DNA of 30,554 nt from CAYUNA01 sp047629355 (GCA_047629355.1 JBLHWU010000056.1:1-30554), one strand, 5' to 3'; shown: positions 22,079 through 30,267, counted from the stretch's first letter. The notes: generated from the sequence alone by a model not told the origin. Made by a program: numbers and translations.

Positions 22079-25000
22079 TATTTTACATAAATCAACTTCC
22101 TCCGCTTCGGTCGAAATCCTTCTGCACTCAATTCATAAATAAGAATGCCCGCTTTGTCCGTAATCGTTGTCAAATCAATTTCGATGCGATGCTGTCCCTC
22201 CGTGTATTCTCCTTTTTGATGGAAAAGTTCTTTTCCGAAAAGGTCAAAAATACGCAGCTCGGTTTCGGCAACTTTCGACAAATAAAAATTAATTGTCGTG
22301 TTGCCATTCGTTGGATTCGGTTGATTTTGATACAGTTCAAATCTCGTGTCAGTCGTTTTCTTAAAGCCCAAAGTCACGTCATAAAAATCGACGTTGTTGG
22401 TGGGGTCGGCAAAACTTCCAGCGTACGCTTCTGCAGATACATACGATGGACTAATGCGCAAAACCTCACTTAGTGTGGTGTTCGCTTTAGCGCGAACGTG
22501 GATTATAAATAATTCGTCAATAGCAGTCAATTGTTGGTCGAAAATGCTCTCCCAACTGGTAGTTAATATGCCTTCGGATAACTGTGTTTTTCCGAAATTA
22601 GCGGCTTTCATTTCCTGCAATTTTCCAGGAACAATGGCTGTAATTTCTAATCGGTCGGTATCAAATTCCAGCGCAAACTGGTAGCCCATTATCTGCTCAA
22701 AATTTACAGCAGTAATCGGGATTTCGTAATCGTAACCCGCTTCCAATCTGTGGTCATTTGTCATTAATTGCAATTCGTCAGTCATCGTACGGTCATCGGC
22801 AGCGAGCAAGTTATCGCCATTAGCCGTGCCGTTCACGTCGCCAATTTTGATGCCGATAAAGTCGTTTTCCAGATTGTTGCTATTCACATTTTGCAAAGTG
22901 ATGTTTTCTGGGAAATTTTCATTCAATGGATTTTGTGGATTGATGAATTCATAATCCAACGGCACAAAACGCCAGGAGGTATTGTTGTTAAAATCTGTGT
23001 CAATGTTTAAAATTAACTTCCGTAATTGCACCAAATCAAGCGTCGTCACACTGCCCGAATTGTTGATGTCTGCCGCAATCATTCGATAAGGCGAACTCAA
23101 TGGGTTGATATTCAAAATGTGCTTTCGGATATACACCAAATCCAAGGTTGTTACACCATTTTTAGGATTGGTATCGTAAGTTGGCGTAATGGTATAATTA
23201 CTGCCAGAAGGCAAATTTTCAAAGTGATAAGTCCCATCCACATCCGTGTGCATCGCTATCGAAACGCCGCCACTCACGCCGACTACTTTCTGGCTCAATG
23301 GGTCACCGTTTTCTAAGCCAACAAAACCCGCCAAGCTGATATTGTTGTTCGTTCCATTACAATAATCTAAGTTATCTTGCACCACGATGGTCGTTTGACA
23401 AAAAGAACTATTGCCATATACATCCGTCACCGTTAAAGTCGCTGTTTGATTGCCAATATTCTCGCAATTGAACGTATTTGGACTCACTTGAAAAATCAAA
23501 TCTTCGTAAACTGAACAGTTATCTGAACTTCCACCTTCAATCAAATTTGGTGTAATGGTGACCATTCCATTCGCTTGAACCGTCACTGAAATTCCGTTAT
23601 TACAAACAGGCGACGGTGCTTCAGTATCAATTACTGTGAAATTCATTGTGCATTCATCCATGTTTCCACAGCCATCGTGTGCCGTAAATTTGATAGTGTG
23701 TGTGCCCATCGGATAAGTTCCGCTAGCATCCGCGCCATTGTTATTTGAAAACGGAGAATTATTGGTAAAGGAAATTGCTTCACTACAATCCATCGCCGTT
23801 GCCAAGTCTAAATCCACATAAGTTTGACAGTCAAAAACATTATCGATGCCGACAGTAATTGAAGGCGGACACGTTAAATCTGGAGCAGTTGCATCCAAAA
23901 CTTCGATGATTTGTGTGTGTTCCCAAATACCCGCGCCGTCTGGGTCATTTGGTTGAAAAATACACCAGTCAATTACTGCCCAATTTCTAACTATTTTATA
24001 ACAAGCTGGATAAGCCGTGAAGAAGGTAAAATCCGTGCTGGAAATACCCAATTGCTCACAATCTTGTCCGGTCAAAATCGGTACGCCCGTGTTGGTTGTA
24101 TCGGTATCGAAGCCACATTCATAAGTCAAAATATCTTGTGGAAAAGTGACACCCAATGGCGTATTATCCGAAATGGTAATCGTTTGAGGACAAGTAATCG
24201 CATTATTGCTATTGTCGGTTGCAGAAAAGGTTCGAGTAACAAAACCGATACCGCAAGTATTTAAATTAATATTGTCATTCCAAGTCAAATTGGTCAAGCC
24301 ACAATTGTCGGTTGCAAAGGCAATTCCTGTATATTCAACCGCTGTATATTCAAATCCGCAATCGACATTAATCTCACCAGGACAAATAATTTCTGGGTCA
24401 ACATCATCCGAAACAATCACATCGCTGGTACACTGTTTACTCAATCCACTGATGTCAAAAACTTGTAAAGTGATGCTCGTCGGATTTCCTAAATCACTGC
24501 AATCGAAGTAAACAAATTCATCAAATGGGTCGCTGCCACGTTTCACTAAATAATAGTCAATTCCACAATTATCGTGGCTACCATCATCAAAAGTCTCTGC
24601 ATAAACCAATACTGTTCCGTCAGGTTGTAAGACCACTTCAATTTCGTTTTCACAAATTGCTGTCGGCAAATCATCATCGGCAACCGTCACTGTAATGGTA
24701 CAAGTTGACTTATTGGCACAATCATCTTCTGCTTTATAAATGACGTCATACTCGCCCGCAGGTACCGTGTTGTAAGGTCCGTGCCCTGTCCCAAAATCCC
24801 ATTCAGGAACAACGGTTAAGTTGGAGCAATCATCTGAAGCCGTTGCCGCAGGTAAGTAAACTTGCGCCACACAAGAATTAGCGTAAGTGTTAAAACTCAC
24901 ATTTTGTGGACAGGTTAAATTCGGTGCTTGGGTGTCGTTTAGATTAATAATTTGAGAAGAAACTCGGGTTTCATCCGTACAAATGTCATTCACAAACCAG

Positions 25001-25878
25001 GTTCTGACAATCTTGATTTGTCCGCCACACTCAGGATATTCCTGGTCTGTAAATGCTGTGACCAATTCGCAATCGCTTGCGCCAGTCAGTGGATAATTGT
25101 TAATAGTAGGATAGCCAGTGAAACCTAAATCGTAAGGGTCATCTTCGCCACATTCGAGTGTAGCGTTTTCAAAACCATCAAAATTTGACGGAAATTCCAC
25201 TTGGTCTAGAATAGCTCTTAAAAGCCAAATTGTTTGTATACAGGTTGCCGAATTTCCACTTGCATCAATCACGCTCCACGTTCGGTCTATTTGAGCAGTC
25301 ACCGTTGAATCGCCAGCCATTGTTCCGCAAGCCAAGTCGGTGAAATCATCTGAATAAGAGATGTTTAAGTCATTAAAAGGGGTCACATTATCGCTGATGC
25401 CCGGAAAACCAATCACCGCAGGATTCGCGTTGACATTGCAATAAATGAAGACTTCAGGGCAATTTAAAACTGGATTCATATCGTCAATCACCGTCACATC
25501 ACTCGAACACGCATTGCCATCACTCGCCGTTAATGTTGCTGTTAAAGTCAAGCCAATTTCGTTGCCATCGACCATATCGCCAATCATATTTCCATCTGCG
25601 TCCACTACTTCTAAAGTAAATGTCCCGTTGCAACCCGTCGGTGCGCTTTGCATCAATATTGCCGGTGTAATTGTCGCCATGCCGTTGATATCTAAAGACA
25701 CAATTACGCTTCCGTTGCAGATAATTGAACACTGAGAAAAAACGGTTTGCCCAAATATGACTATAATAGCAACCAACAAAGTGGTCATCAATCCGCTAAG
25801 ATTGTGGGGGGTATGTGAGGAGGCACTTCCAAGTAGCCATCCTGTGCAATTCCGAGCAAAACCGTTCAAATTCTTCAT
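22078..25878 (-). CDS. Giant T9SS-secreted HYR/dockerin/cohesin-like surface protein 2
   Basis: This paralogue of the 17462-21400 product has 1266 residues from the ATG at 25878. I prefer that start because the 23 codons upstream translate a 7-bp repeat array. The signal peptide has a long n-region (MTTLLVAIIVIFGQTVFSQC). The order of modules is the same: Cys-rich HYR-like repeats (APNLTCPQNVSF, DPEIICPGEINVDCG, APDLTCPPSITV), a short beta module (GLENGDPLSQKVVGVSGG), a dockerin-like pair (NGVTTLDLVYIRKHIL and ADINNSGSVTTLDLVQLRKL), a cohesin-like domain (GYQFALEFDTDRLEITAIVPG) and a type A sorting domain (LYQNQPNPTNGNTTINFYL to RKLIYVK). Tandem duplication is the simplest origin. It is predicted to be displayed on or released from the outer membrane; ligand unknown. 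Confidence 0.88.
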   Translation of the reverse strand: MKNLNGFARNCTGWLLGSASSHTPHNLSGLMTTLLVAIIVIFGQTVFSQCSIICNGSVIVSLDINGMATITPAILMQSAPTGCNGTFTLEVVDADGNMIGDMVDGNEIGLTLTATLTASDGNACSSDVTVIDDMNPVLNCPEVFIYCNVNANPAVIGFPGISDNVTPFNDLNISYSDDFTDLACGTMAGDSTVTAQIDRTWSVIDASGNSATCIQTIWLLRAILDQVEFPSNFDGFENATLECGEDDPYDLGFTGYPTINNYPLTGASDCELVTAFTDQEYPECGGQIKIVRTWFVNDICTDETRVSSQIINLNDTQAPNLTCPQNVSFNTYANSCVAQVYLPAATASDDCSNLTVVPEWDFGTGHGPYNTVPAGEYDVIYKAEDDCANKSTCTITVTVADDDLPTAICENEIEVVLQPDGTVLVYAETFDDGSHDNCGIDYYLVKRGSDPFDEFVYFDCSDLGNPTSITLQVFDISGLSKQCTSDVIVSDDVDPEIICPGEINVDCGFEYTAVEYTGIAFATDNCGLTNLTWNDNINLNTCGIGFVTRTFSATDNSNNAITCPQTITISDNTPLGVTFPQDILTYECGFDTDTTNTGVPILTGQDCEQLGISSTDFTFFTAYPACYKIVRNWAVIDWCIFQPNDPDGAGIWEHTQIIEVLDATAPDLTCPPSITVGIDNVFDCQTYVDLDLATAMDCSEAISFTNNSPFSNNNGADASGTYPMGTHTIKFTAHDGCGNMDECTMNFTVIDTEAPSPVCNNGISVTVQANGMVTITPNLIEGGSSDNCSVYEDLIFQVSPNTFNCENIGNQTATLTVTDVYGNSSFCQTTIVVQDNLDYCNGTNNNISLAGFVGLENGDPLSQKVVGVSGGVSIAMHTDVDGTYHFENLPSGSNYTITPTYDTNPKNGVTTLDLVYIRKHILNINPLSSPYRMIAADINNSGSVTTLDLVQLRKLILNIDTDFNNNTSWRFVPLDYEFINPQNPLNENFPENITLQNVNSNNLENDFIGIKIGDVNGTANGDNLLAADDRTMTDELQLMTNDHRLEAGYDYEIPITAVNFEQIMGYQFALEFDTDRLEITAIVPGKLQEMKAANFGKTQLSEGILTTSWESIFDQQLTAIDELFIIHVRAKANTTLSEVLRISPSYVSAEAYAGSFADPTNNVDFYDVTLGFKKTTDTRFELYQNQPNPTNGNTTINFYLSKVAETELRIFDLFGKELFHQKGEYTEGQHRIEIDLTTITDKAGILIYELSAEGFRPKRRKLIYVK

Positions 25879-25885
25879 CGTTCTC

Positions 25886-25906
25886 GTGATTGGTGATTGA
25901 TGATTA
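25886..25906. repeat. Short heptad-repeat array GTGATTG at the 5' end of the second giant gene
   Basis: Three heptamers in phase, GTGATTG, GTGATTG, ATGATTA, start 8 bp upstream of the preferred ATG (25878) on the minus strand. They support placing the start at 25878, since an upstream ATG at 25947 would translate the array. Confidence 0.5.
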
Positions 25907-26131
25907 GGCAATTGTCTTGAGGGTACGAGATGGGCAGAACCCACCATGTACTGTACGAAACAGGTGCTAATTATCCATCACTTAGTAAAATATGGATATA
26001 TCATTTGCTGCCATTAGCGTTGAAAAAATTCAATAAGAACCAGTGCCAATTGTAAACAAAAGACAAGGCTTCGCCAAGGCAAAATAATTTGCTATTGATG
26101 TGTGTAGTGGTAAGAAAAGATTCGATTCGAT
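25907..26131. other. Non-coding stretch upstream of the second giant gene
   Basis: No gene is visible. It holds the small palindrome GTACTGTAC near 25950 and the phrase GGCTTCGCCAAGGC (about 26066-26080), which is itself nearly palindromic. The promoter of the giant gene is expected here, but no clear box was found. Confidence 0.4.
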
Positions 26132-26166
26132 GGCGTACGGCGTACGGCTCACGGCGTACGGGACGC
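26132..26166. repeat. Heptad-repeat array GGCGTAC
   Basis: Five heptamers in phase: GGCGTAC, GGCGTAC, GGCTCAC, GGCGTAC, GGGACGC. Followed by AG. The unit GGCGTAC and the end GGGACGCAG resemble the array at 22051-22078 read on the other strand, so the two arrays bracket the second giant gene in inverted orientation. Confidence 0.7.
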
Positions 26167-26260
26167 AGGAACAGATAACTGAGCCTAAAGCTAAAAATGA
26201 CACTGAAAAAATAAGTTCGAAGAATTTTGAATAATAAATTTTATCCTATCTTCTTTTGAC

Positions 26261-26295
26261 TTAATTGTTCATTGCACATTGTTAATTCTTAATTG
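26261..26295. repeat. Heptad-repeat array TTAATTG
   Basis: Five heptamers in phase: TTAATTG, TTCATTG, CACATTG, TTAATTC, TTAATTG. The words are those of the array at 11504-11545 read on the other strand. It directly precedes a stem-loop block (26300-26385). Confidence 0.65.
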
Positions 26296-26299
26296 TATT

Positions 26300-26385
26300 G
26301 AGGAAGTCCCGGAGTAAGGAAGGTTGTGTAATGTCCTTCCGGGAAAATGGAAAAGTTCTAGTAAACTCGATTTCCGGACTTTCTC
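26300..26385. other. Stem-loop block of unknown nature
   Basis: GAGGAAGTCCCGGA (26300-26313) pairs with TCCGGACTTTCTC (26373-26385), with one bulge and one mismatch. Inside, GGAAGG (26318-26323) pairs with CCTTCC (26335-26340). The result is a compact outer helix with an inner hairpin, more GC-rich than its surroundings, in a gap without genes. It could be a small RNA, a regulatory leader or a mobile hairpin. Nothing recognisable lies between it and 26624. Confidence 0.4.
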
Positions 26386-26624
26386 ATAGTATGTAATTTG
26401 ATTGGATTGAAAGTTTCAATCTCCGTTTCAAATGTATAATATCTATATATGGAAAATTGTGCCAATAATTAGTCACTGGTTATAAATTACTTCGACATTT
26501 GATTAAAATAGCATTTGAATTTATTTAAAAAATAGAAGGAGAGAGTAATATGAATTATAAAAAAACACTATGTGATTAAAAGATTATTTTTACCTTATTT
26601 AGCCAAAGCTATAAAAGTCATCTT

Positions 26625-26828
26625 TCACTCTATTAATAACTGACTCGGAGGAATATTAAATAATTTTGCAATTTCTAATAATCGAAGAACATCTAATCTT
26701 GATACGCCACTCTCTAACTTAGCATAAGCCGATTGAGTGATGTATAATTTATCTGCCACGTACTCTTGACTCCAATCTTTTTGTCTCCTAATTTTTTTAA
26801 TATTTATGATAGCGATGTTGGAGACTGT
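26625..26828 (-). pseudogene. 5'-truncated XRE-family helix-turn-helix regulator
   Basis: The reverse strand has an open frame of 67 codons with no ATG. It reads NIKKIRRQKDWSQEYVADKL, YITQSAYAKLESGVSRLDVL and IAKLFNIPPSQLLIE before a TGA. This is a nearly complete Cro/C1-type HTH: helices 2-3 are SQEYVADKL and TQSAYAKLESG. Such small regulators normally begin a few residues earlier with Met. The frame is closed by a TGA at 26829-26831, inside the left terminal repeat of the IS256-family element, so the insertion seems to have removed the start. A start at a non-standard codon cannot be excluded. Confidence 0.65.
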
Positions 26829-26938
26829 TCAATGAACTGTGTCAAAGCCAATATTCTCAAAAAAGGAGATATTTGCAAAAACATAGTTAAACGATGACAT
26901 TAAAGAAATGACAAAAATTAGCAAATCGGTACTCAGAA

Positions 26939-28150
26939 TTGAGTGAATTAGAAAAAGAAGCCTTAGTCCGATTAAGTAATGGGGCAAATTTAGAAGGCAA
27001 AGATGGAGTTGTTGCCCCGTTAATCAAACGGCTGATTGAGCTTCACTTGGAAGGAGAATTAGCCGGTCATTTATTAGAGGAGAAATCGCGAGGTTCTACC
27101 AATCGTCGGAACGGACCAGTTAGCAAGACCTTGAAAACGGGTTATGGAAATGTAGAAATAGAAAGCATCCGTGATAGAGATAGCACTTTTGAACCGGAAA
27201 TAGTAAAAAAGCGTCAGACGACTTTGGGTAGTGGACTGGATGATAAAATTATTTCGATGTATGCCAAAGGAATGAGCTACGGTGACATCCAAGACCATTT
27301 GGAGGAATTATATAGATTGGAATTGTCCAAAGGCAAGCTCACCTCGATTACGGATTTGGTTAAACTCGAATTGGATTCGTGGCGACAACGCAGTTTGGAA
27401 TCGGTCTATCCGATTGTCTGGATGGATTGTATTCATTACAAAATCAGAGAAAATGGTCGGACAGTAAGCCGAGCAATTTATTGTGTCTTGGGGGTGGACT
27501 GTGATGGAAATAAAGACTTATTGGGGCTATATACCTCGGAAAATGAAGGGGCAAAATTTTGGCTTCAAGTACTGACAGACTTGCAAACTCGGGGTGTTAA
27601 GCACATTTTGATTGCTTGCATTGATAATTTATCGGGTTTTGTCCAAGCGATTCAATCCATGTTTCCTAAAACGGAGGTTCAGTTGTGCATTGTTCATCAA
27701 ATTCGCAATAGTCTCAAATACGTAGCCAGTAAAGACCAAAAGGCATTTATGCGTGATTTGAAGAAAGTTTATCGAGCGACCACCAAAGAAATTGCTGCTG
27801 AAATGCTGGACGAATTGGATAGTTTATGGGGCGAAAAATACCCTGTGGTCATTTTGAGTTGGCGGAATAATTGGGAGGAATTGAGCCAATATTTCAAGTA
27901 TGCACCCGATATTCGACGGATTATTTACACGACCAACACCGTAGAAGGATTTAATCGCCAACTGCGAAAAGTGACTAAACCTAAAGGCGTTTTTCCTTCC
28001 GAAGCCGCTTTGATGAAAATGATTTTTCTGGCGGCTCGGGATATTATGAAAAAATGGACATCCTCCATTTCTAACTGGGCATTATCTGCTCAACAATTGG
28101 CAATTCATTTTGGCGACAGAATGAAATTAGACCTTAATTTAGGAGAATAA
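26939..28150 (+). CDS. IS256-family transposase
   Basis: This DDE transposase of the mutator/IS256 family has 403 residues from a TTG at 26939. The N-terminal region has NGANLEGKDGVVAPLIKRLI and the Gly-rich NRRNGPVSKTL, then GMSYGDIQDHLEELY. The catalytic acids are visible as Asp in VWMDCIHYKI, Asp in IACIDNLSGF and Glu in TTNTVEGFNRQLRK; the CIVHQIRNS segment between them is typical. The C-terminus is complete. The start is odd: an ATG at 26894 is in frame but followed after five codons by TGA (26909-26911), and an ATG at 26908 is in the wrong frame. Either TTG is used or the N-terminus is damaged. A stem-loop overlaps the stop. Confidence 0.9.
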   Translation: MSELEKEALVRLSNGANLEGKDGVVAPLIKRLIELHLEGELAGHLLEEKSRGSTNRRNGPVSKTLKTGYGNVEIESIRDRDSTFEPEIVKKRQTTLGSGLDDKIISMYAKGMSYGDIQDHLEELYRLELSKGKLTSITDLVKLELDSWRQRSLESVYPIVWMDCIHYKIRENGRTVSRAIYCVLGVDCDGNKDLLGLYTSENEGAKFWLQVLTDLQTRGVKHILIACIDNLSGFVQAIQSMFPKTEVQLCIVHQIRNSLKYVASKDQKAFMRDLKKVYRATTKEIAAEMLDELDSLWGEKYPVVILSWRNNWEELSQYFKYAPDIRRIIYTTNTVEGFNRQLRKVTKPKGVFPSEAALMKMIFLAARDIMKKWTSSISNWALSAQQLAIHFGDRMKLDLNLGE

Positions 28151-28168
28151 TTAACTATTCTCCAAATT
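28136..28168 (+). terminator. Hairpin overlapping the transposase stop
   Basis: AATTTAGGAGAATA (28136-28149) pairs with TATTCTCCAAATT (28156-28168) with one bulged A; the TAA stop is at 28148-28150. No T-run follows, so it may act as a transcript 3' end or a block to read-through into the element rather than as a classical terminator. Confidence 0.45.
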
Positions 28169-28169
28169 A

Positions 28170-28385
28170 GACAGCTAAGCGAACGTTCATGTGTACACAT
28201 GGGTTTTTAAGGCATGGGCAGACACATGTATCCATCCAACAGGATAGGTATGTGTTAACGCACAAAGCCAGCTATCAAAAGTGATAACTGGCTCTGATGA
28301 TGGCTCGTTAGCCTGCACCGAATTATTACTTGTAGGGTTGCTCCACAGCAGTGCCCTACGCCCCTTCATTCGGTAGTGCAAAAAT
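28170..28385. ncRNA. Candidate structured RNA inside the IS256-family element
   Basis: Five helices fit side by side in about 215 nt with no credible gene: CATGTGTACACATG (28188-28201); ACACATGTATCC with GGATAGGTATGTGT (28222-28255); AGCCAG-TATCA with TGATA-CTGGCT (28266-28293); GGCT-CGTT-AGCC (28302-28313); and GCACCGAAT with ATTCGGTAGTGC (28315-28379), enclosing GTAGGG/CCCTAC and TGCT/AGCA. CATGTGT can also pair with ACACATG of the second helix, giving an alternative fold. The block is visibly more GC-rich than the transposase gene and the flanks. I recognise no known RNA family. Strand is undecided, since most helices form on either strand. It could instead be a nested palindromic mobile element. 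Confidence 0.4.
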
Positions 28386-28455
28386 AACTAGGTTGATTAG
28401 TTTTTACACTTTTTTTAAATTTTTGACACAGTTTAGTGAACAACTCCTGAAAAGC

Positions 28456-29655
28456 CTATTTCTGATCTCCTTTTGCATGAAAATCACGCCCAACTCGTCC
28501 CGCATAATCATCCAATAATTCCAAAATGCGCTCCCGTTTTTCACTCTTTACAATCAAACCAATGTGGTAATCTTTACGCAATCGCCACACAATTTCTTTA
28601 TCATCAAAACTGGAATCATCGATATGCTGAAACCGCGCCAAGGACACGACAATACCTGCGTGGTCTTTTTTGACTGGTGGTAATTTATATTTTTCACCAC
28701 GAATCACTGCGGTCTCCATTTTTGCCCATTCTGCCCAAAGATTGATGCCAGAAGACGCCTCAACCATTTCGGCTAAATGCGCTCCGCCAACCCGAGATGC
28801 AGTTTCTAAAAAGTGAAATTTACCATCTTCATGCGCCTTAATAAATTCAGTATGCGATGCACTGAATTTCATACCAAAGCCTTTCAACACTTCCTTATTG
28901 AATTTTAGTAAAGCCTTATCATCTTCCGACCCAAATTCTATGGTATGCGACCGAAAAACACCGCCTCCATGCGCCACTTCAAACGGGGTACTCAGATACT
29001 TAGACACTCGCGAAAAGACAACTTTGCTATCAACCGTCAGTGAATCGACATGATAGACATCACCAGGCTTAAATTGCTCCACTAAATAATTGTGGCGTTC
29101 TTCACCGAGATTATTGATAACGTCCCAAAGTTCTTGCGCCGAATTTACTTTTTTAATGCCCGTTGCAGATGCTTCTCCACGGGGTTTTACCAGCCAAGGC
29201 GGGCTAACAGTTTGGGCAAATTCATTGATTTTATTATTGTAAAATAAGGAAGTAAATGGTGGCACTTCTATCTTTTCTTCCACAGCTTTCATTCGCATTG
29301 CCAACTTATCTCGAAAGTAGCGGCAAGTCGTTTCTCCCATTCCTGGAATCCGAAAATATTCTCGTAAATGTGCCGCTTTTTCTACATCAAAATCATCCAA
29401 AGCAACGATTAGGTCCACAGGGTTTTCGCGCATAAAATAAGCGAGTCCGGTTACCAAATCGTCCATATTCCAAATCTGTGGCTCTTTGTCTTCCATAAAG
29501 AAAATATCGTCGAGATATTCGCGTGGCCAAGGTTTATGCTCAAGGCTTTTCGAGGTGACCAAATAGACTTTGTTACCTGCTTCCTTGCATTCTCGCAAGA
29601 AATCTAATCCTTTGAATTCTCCGTTGATGCAGAGAAAAGTGAGTGGCTTTTTCAT
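28456..29655 (-). CDS. ATP-grasp domain protein of unknown substrate
   Basis: This 399-residue cytoplasmic protein has the three-part ATP-grasp layout. N-terminal domain about 1-110 (FLCINGEFKGLDFLRECKEAGNKVYLVTS, a Rossmann-like start). Central ATP-binding lobe about 110-200, with PPWLVKPRGEASATGIKKV as the nucleotide-binding lysine/glycine loop and NYLVEQFKPGDVYHVDSL. C-terminal lobe with HTEFIKAHEDGKFHFLETASRVGGAHLAEMV, which holds the metal-binding Glu and the Arg. Such proteins ligate a carboxylate to an amine or thiol using ATP. No biosynthetic partner lies nearby, so the substrate is unknown. It is 39 bp downstream of the lipoprotein gene on the same strand, possibly cotranscribed. Confidence 0.88.
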   Translation of the reverse strand: MKKPLTFLCINGEFKGLDFLRECKEAGNKVYLVTSKSLEHKPWPREYLDDIFFMEDKEPQIWNMDDLVTGLAYFMRENPVDLIVALDDFDVEKAAHLREYFRIPGMGETTCRYFRDKLAMRMKAVEEKIEVPPFTSLFYNNKINEFAQTVSPPWLVKPRGEASATGIKKVNSAQELWDVINNLGEERHNYLVEQFKPGDVYHVDSLTVDSKVVFSRVSKYLSTPFEVAHGGGVFRSHTIEFGSEDDKALLKFNKEVLKGFGMKFSASHTEFIKAHEDGKFHFLETASRVGGAHLAEMVEASSGINLWAEWAKMETAVIRGEKYKLPPVKKDHAGIVVSLARFQHIDDSSFDDKEIVWRLRKDYHIGLIVKSEKRERILELLDDYAGRVGRDFHAKGDQK

Positions 29656-29694
29656 TTGCTTTGCTTTATAAATGTTAGTGTTTTGAGTAGTAAT

Positions 29695-30267
29695 CTATTT
29701 CTTATTTTTAAAATCTCGGACCAATTCTTCTGGCGATTTATCAAGCAAGCTCAGTAATTGTCTCACTTGGTCAATTAATTGATGATTGGGATATTGCTTC
29801 ATGAATTTTTGATAATATCGTTGTGCTTCCTCTTTATTTCCTAATTCTGCATCATACGTAAATGCTTGTGCAAACAACGAACCTGGTGCAATGGGATGGT
29901 ATTCATAATCATGCCAAACGATATTCCAAAGTTCAATCGCTTTCTTCGTTTGCCCCGCGCCCCGCGCTACGTCTCCTGCTCGAAATAATAAATAAGGGGA
30001 CAAAGAGTCTGATGGAAAACTATGGGCATACAATTCTGACTTTTCAATCATGGCTGTAGCGGTAGCTGGGTCTTTTTTCGCATTTTGAATTGCTAATAAC
30101 TTATTCTCTAATGCCTTAATTTCAGCGGCTAAATCAGCCGAGGTCTGAGGTGTGAATTTTGAGTTGTTTTTGGAAGTTGGTTCGGTAGATTCCGCCGATT
30201 TTGGTGCTGCTTGTCCGCAAGCGGTTAGGGCACAGCAAATTAGTAAGAAATAGAAGGTATTTTTCAT
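29695..30267 (-). CDS. TPR-containing lipoprotein
   Basis: This 190-residue protein has a lipoprotein signal peptide (MKNTFYFLLICCALTAC) with the lipobox Cys at residue 17, followed by a Ser/Pro/Thr-rich linker (about 18-42). The mature part is helical with TPR-like units: LLFRAGDVARGAGQTKKAIELW, then SLFAQAFTYDAELGNKEEAQRYYQKFMKQYPNHQLIDQVRQLL. The NHQLIDQV ending of a repeat is as in BamD/YbgF-type periplasmic TPR proteins. It is much shorter than BamD, so it is not assigned. It is probably anchored in the outer membrane facing the periplasm. It lies directly upstream of the ATP-grasp gene. Function unknown. Confidence 0.82.
   Translation of the reverse strand: MKNTFYFLLICCALTACGQAAPKSAESTEPTSKNNSKFTPQTSADLAAEIKALENKLLAIQNAKKDPATATAMIEKSELYAHSFPSDSLSPYLLFRAGDVARGAGQTKKAIELWNIVWHDYEYHPIAPGSLFAQAFTYDAELGNKEEAQRYYQKFMKQYPNHQLIDQVRQLLSLLDKSPEELVRDFKNKK

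Larger units (their letters stand above)
26827..28441. mobile_element. IS256-family (mutator-type) insertion sequence
   Basis: The left end GTTCAATGAACTGTGTCAAAG (split here as GTTCAATGAAC / TGTGTCAAAG, 26827-26847) matches the reverse complement of the right end at 28421-28441 in most positions, with TGTGTCAAA identical. Weaker similarity (GGAG words) continues a few bases outward, so the ends may lie up to 7 bp further out. The element is about 1.6 kb, somewhat longer than usual for IS256 (about 1.3 kb), because some 270 bp separate the transposase stop from the right end. No clear 8-9 bp target duplication is visible. The left end truncates an XRE gene. Confidence 0.75.

Noticed and set aside
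28170..28320. Integron attC-like site, because of GCTAAC/GTTAGC words
   Set aside because: The words do not fit the GTTRRRY/RYYYAAC cores in the right order and no integrase is present in the window.
28187..28381. Minus-strand 64-codon frame inside the structured block of the IS element
   Set aside because: Composition does not look like a protein and it coincides with the helices; the pairing explains the sequence better.
26819..28450. Target-site duplication of the IS256-family element
   Set aside because: Similar flanking words (GTTCAATGAAC, GTTTAGTGAAC) turned out to be part of the terminal inverted repeats, not direct repeats next to them.
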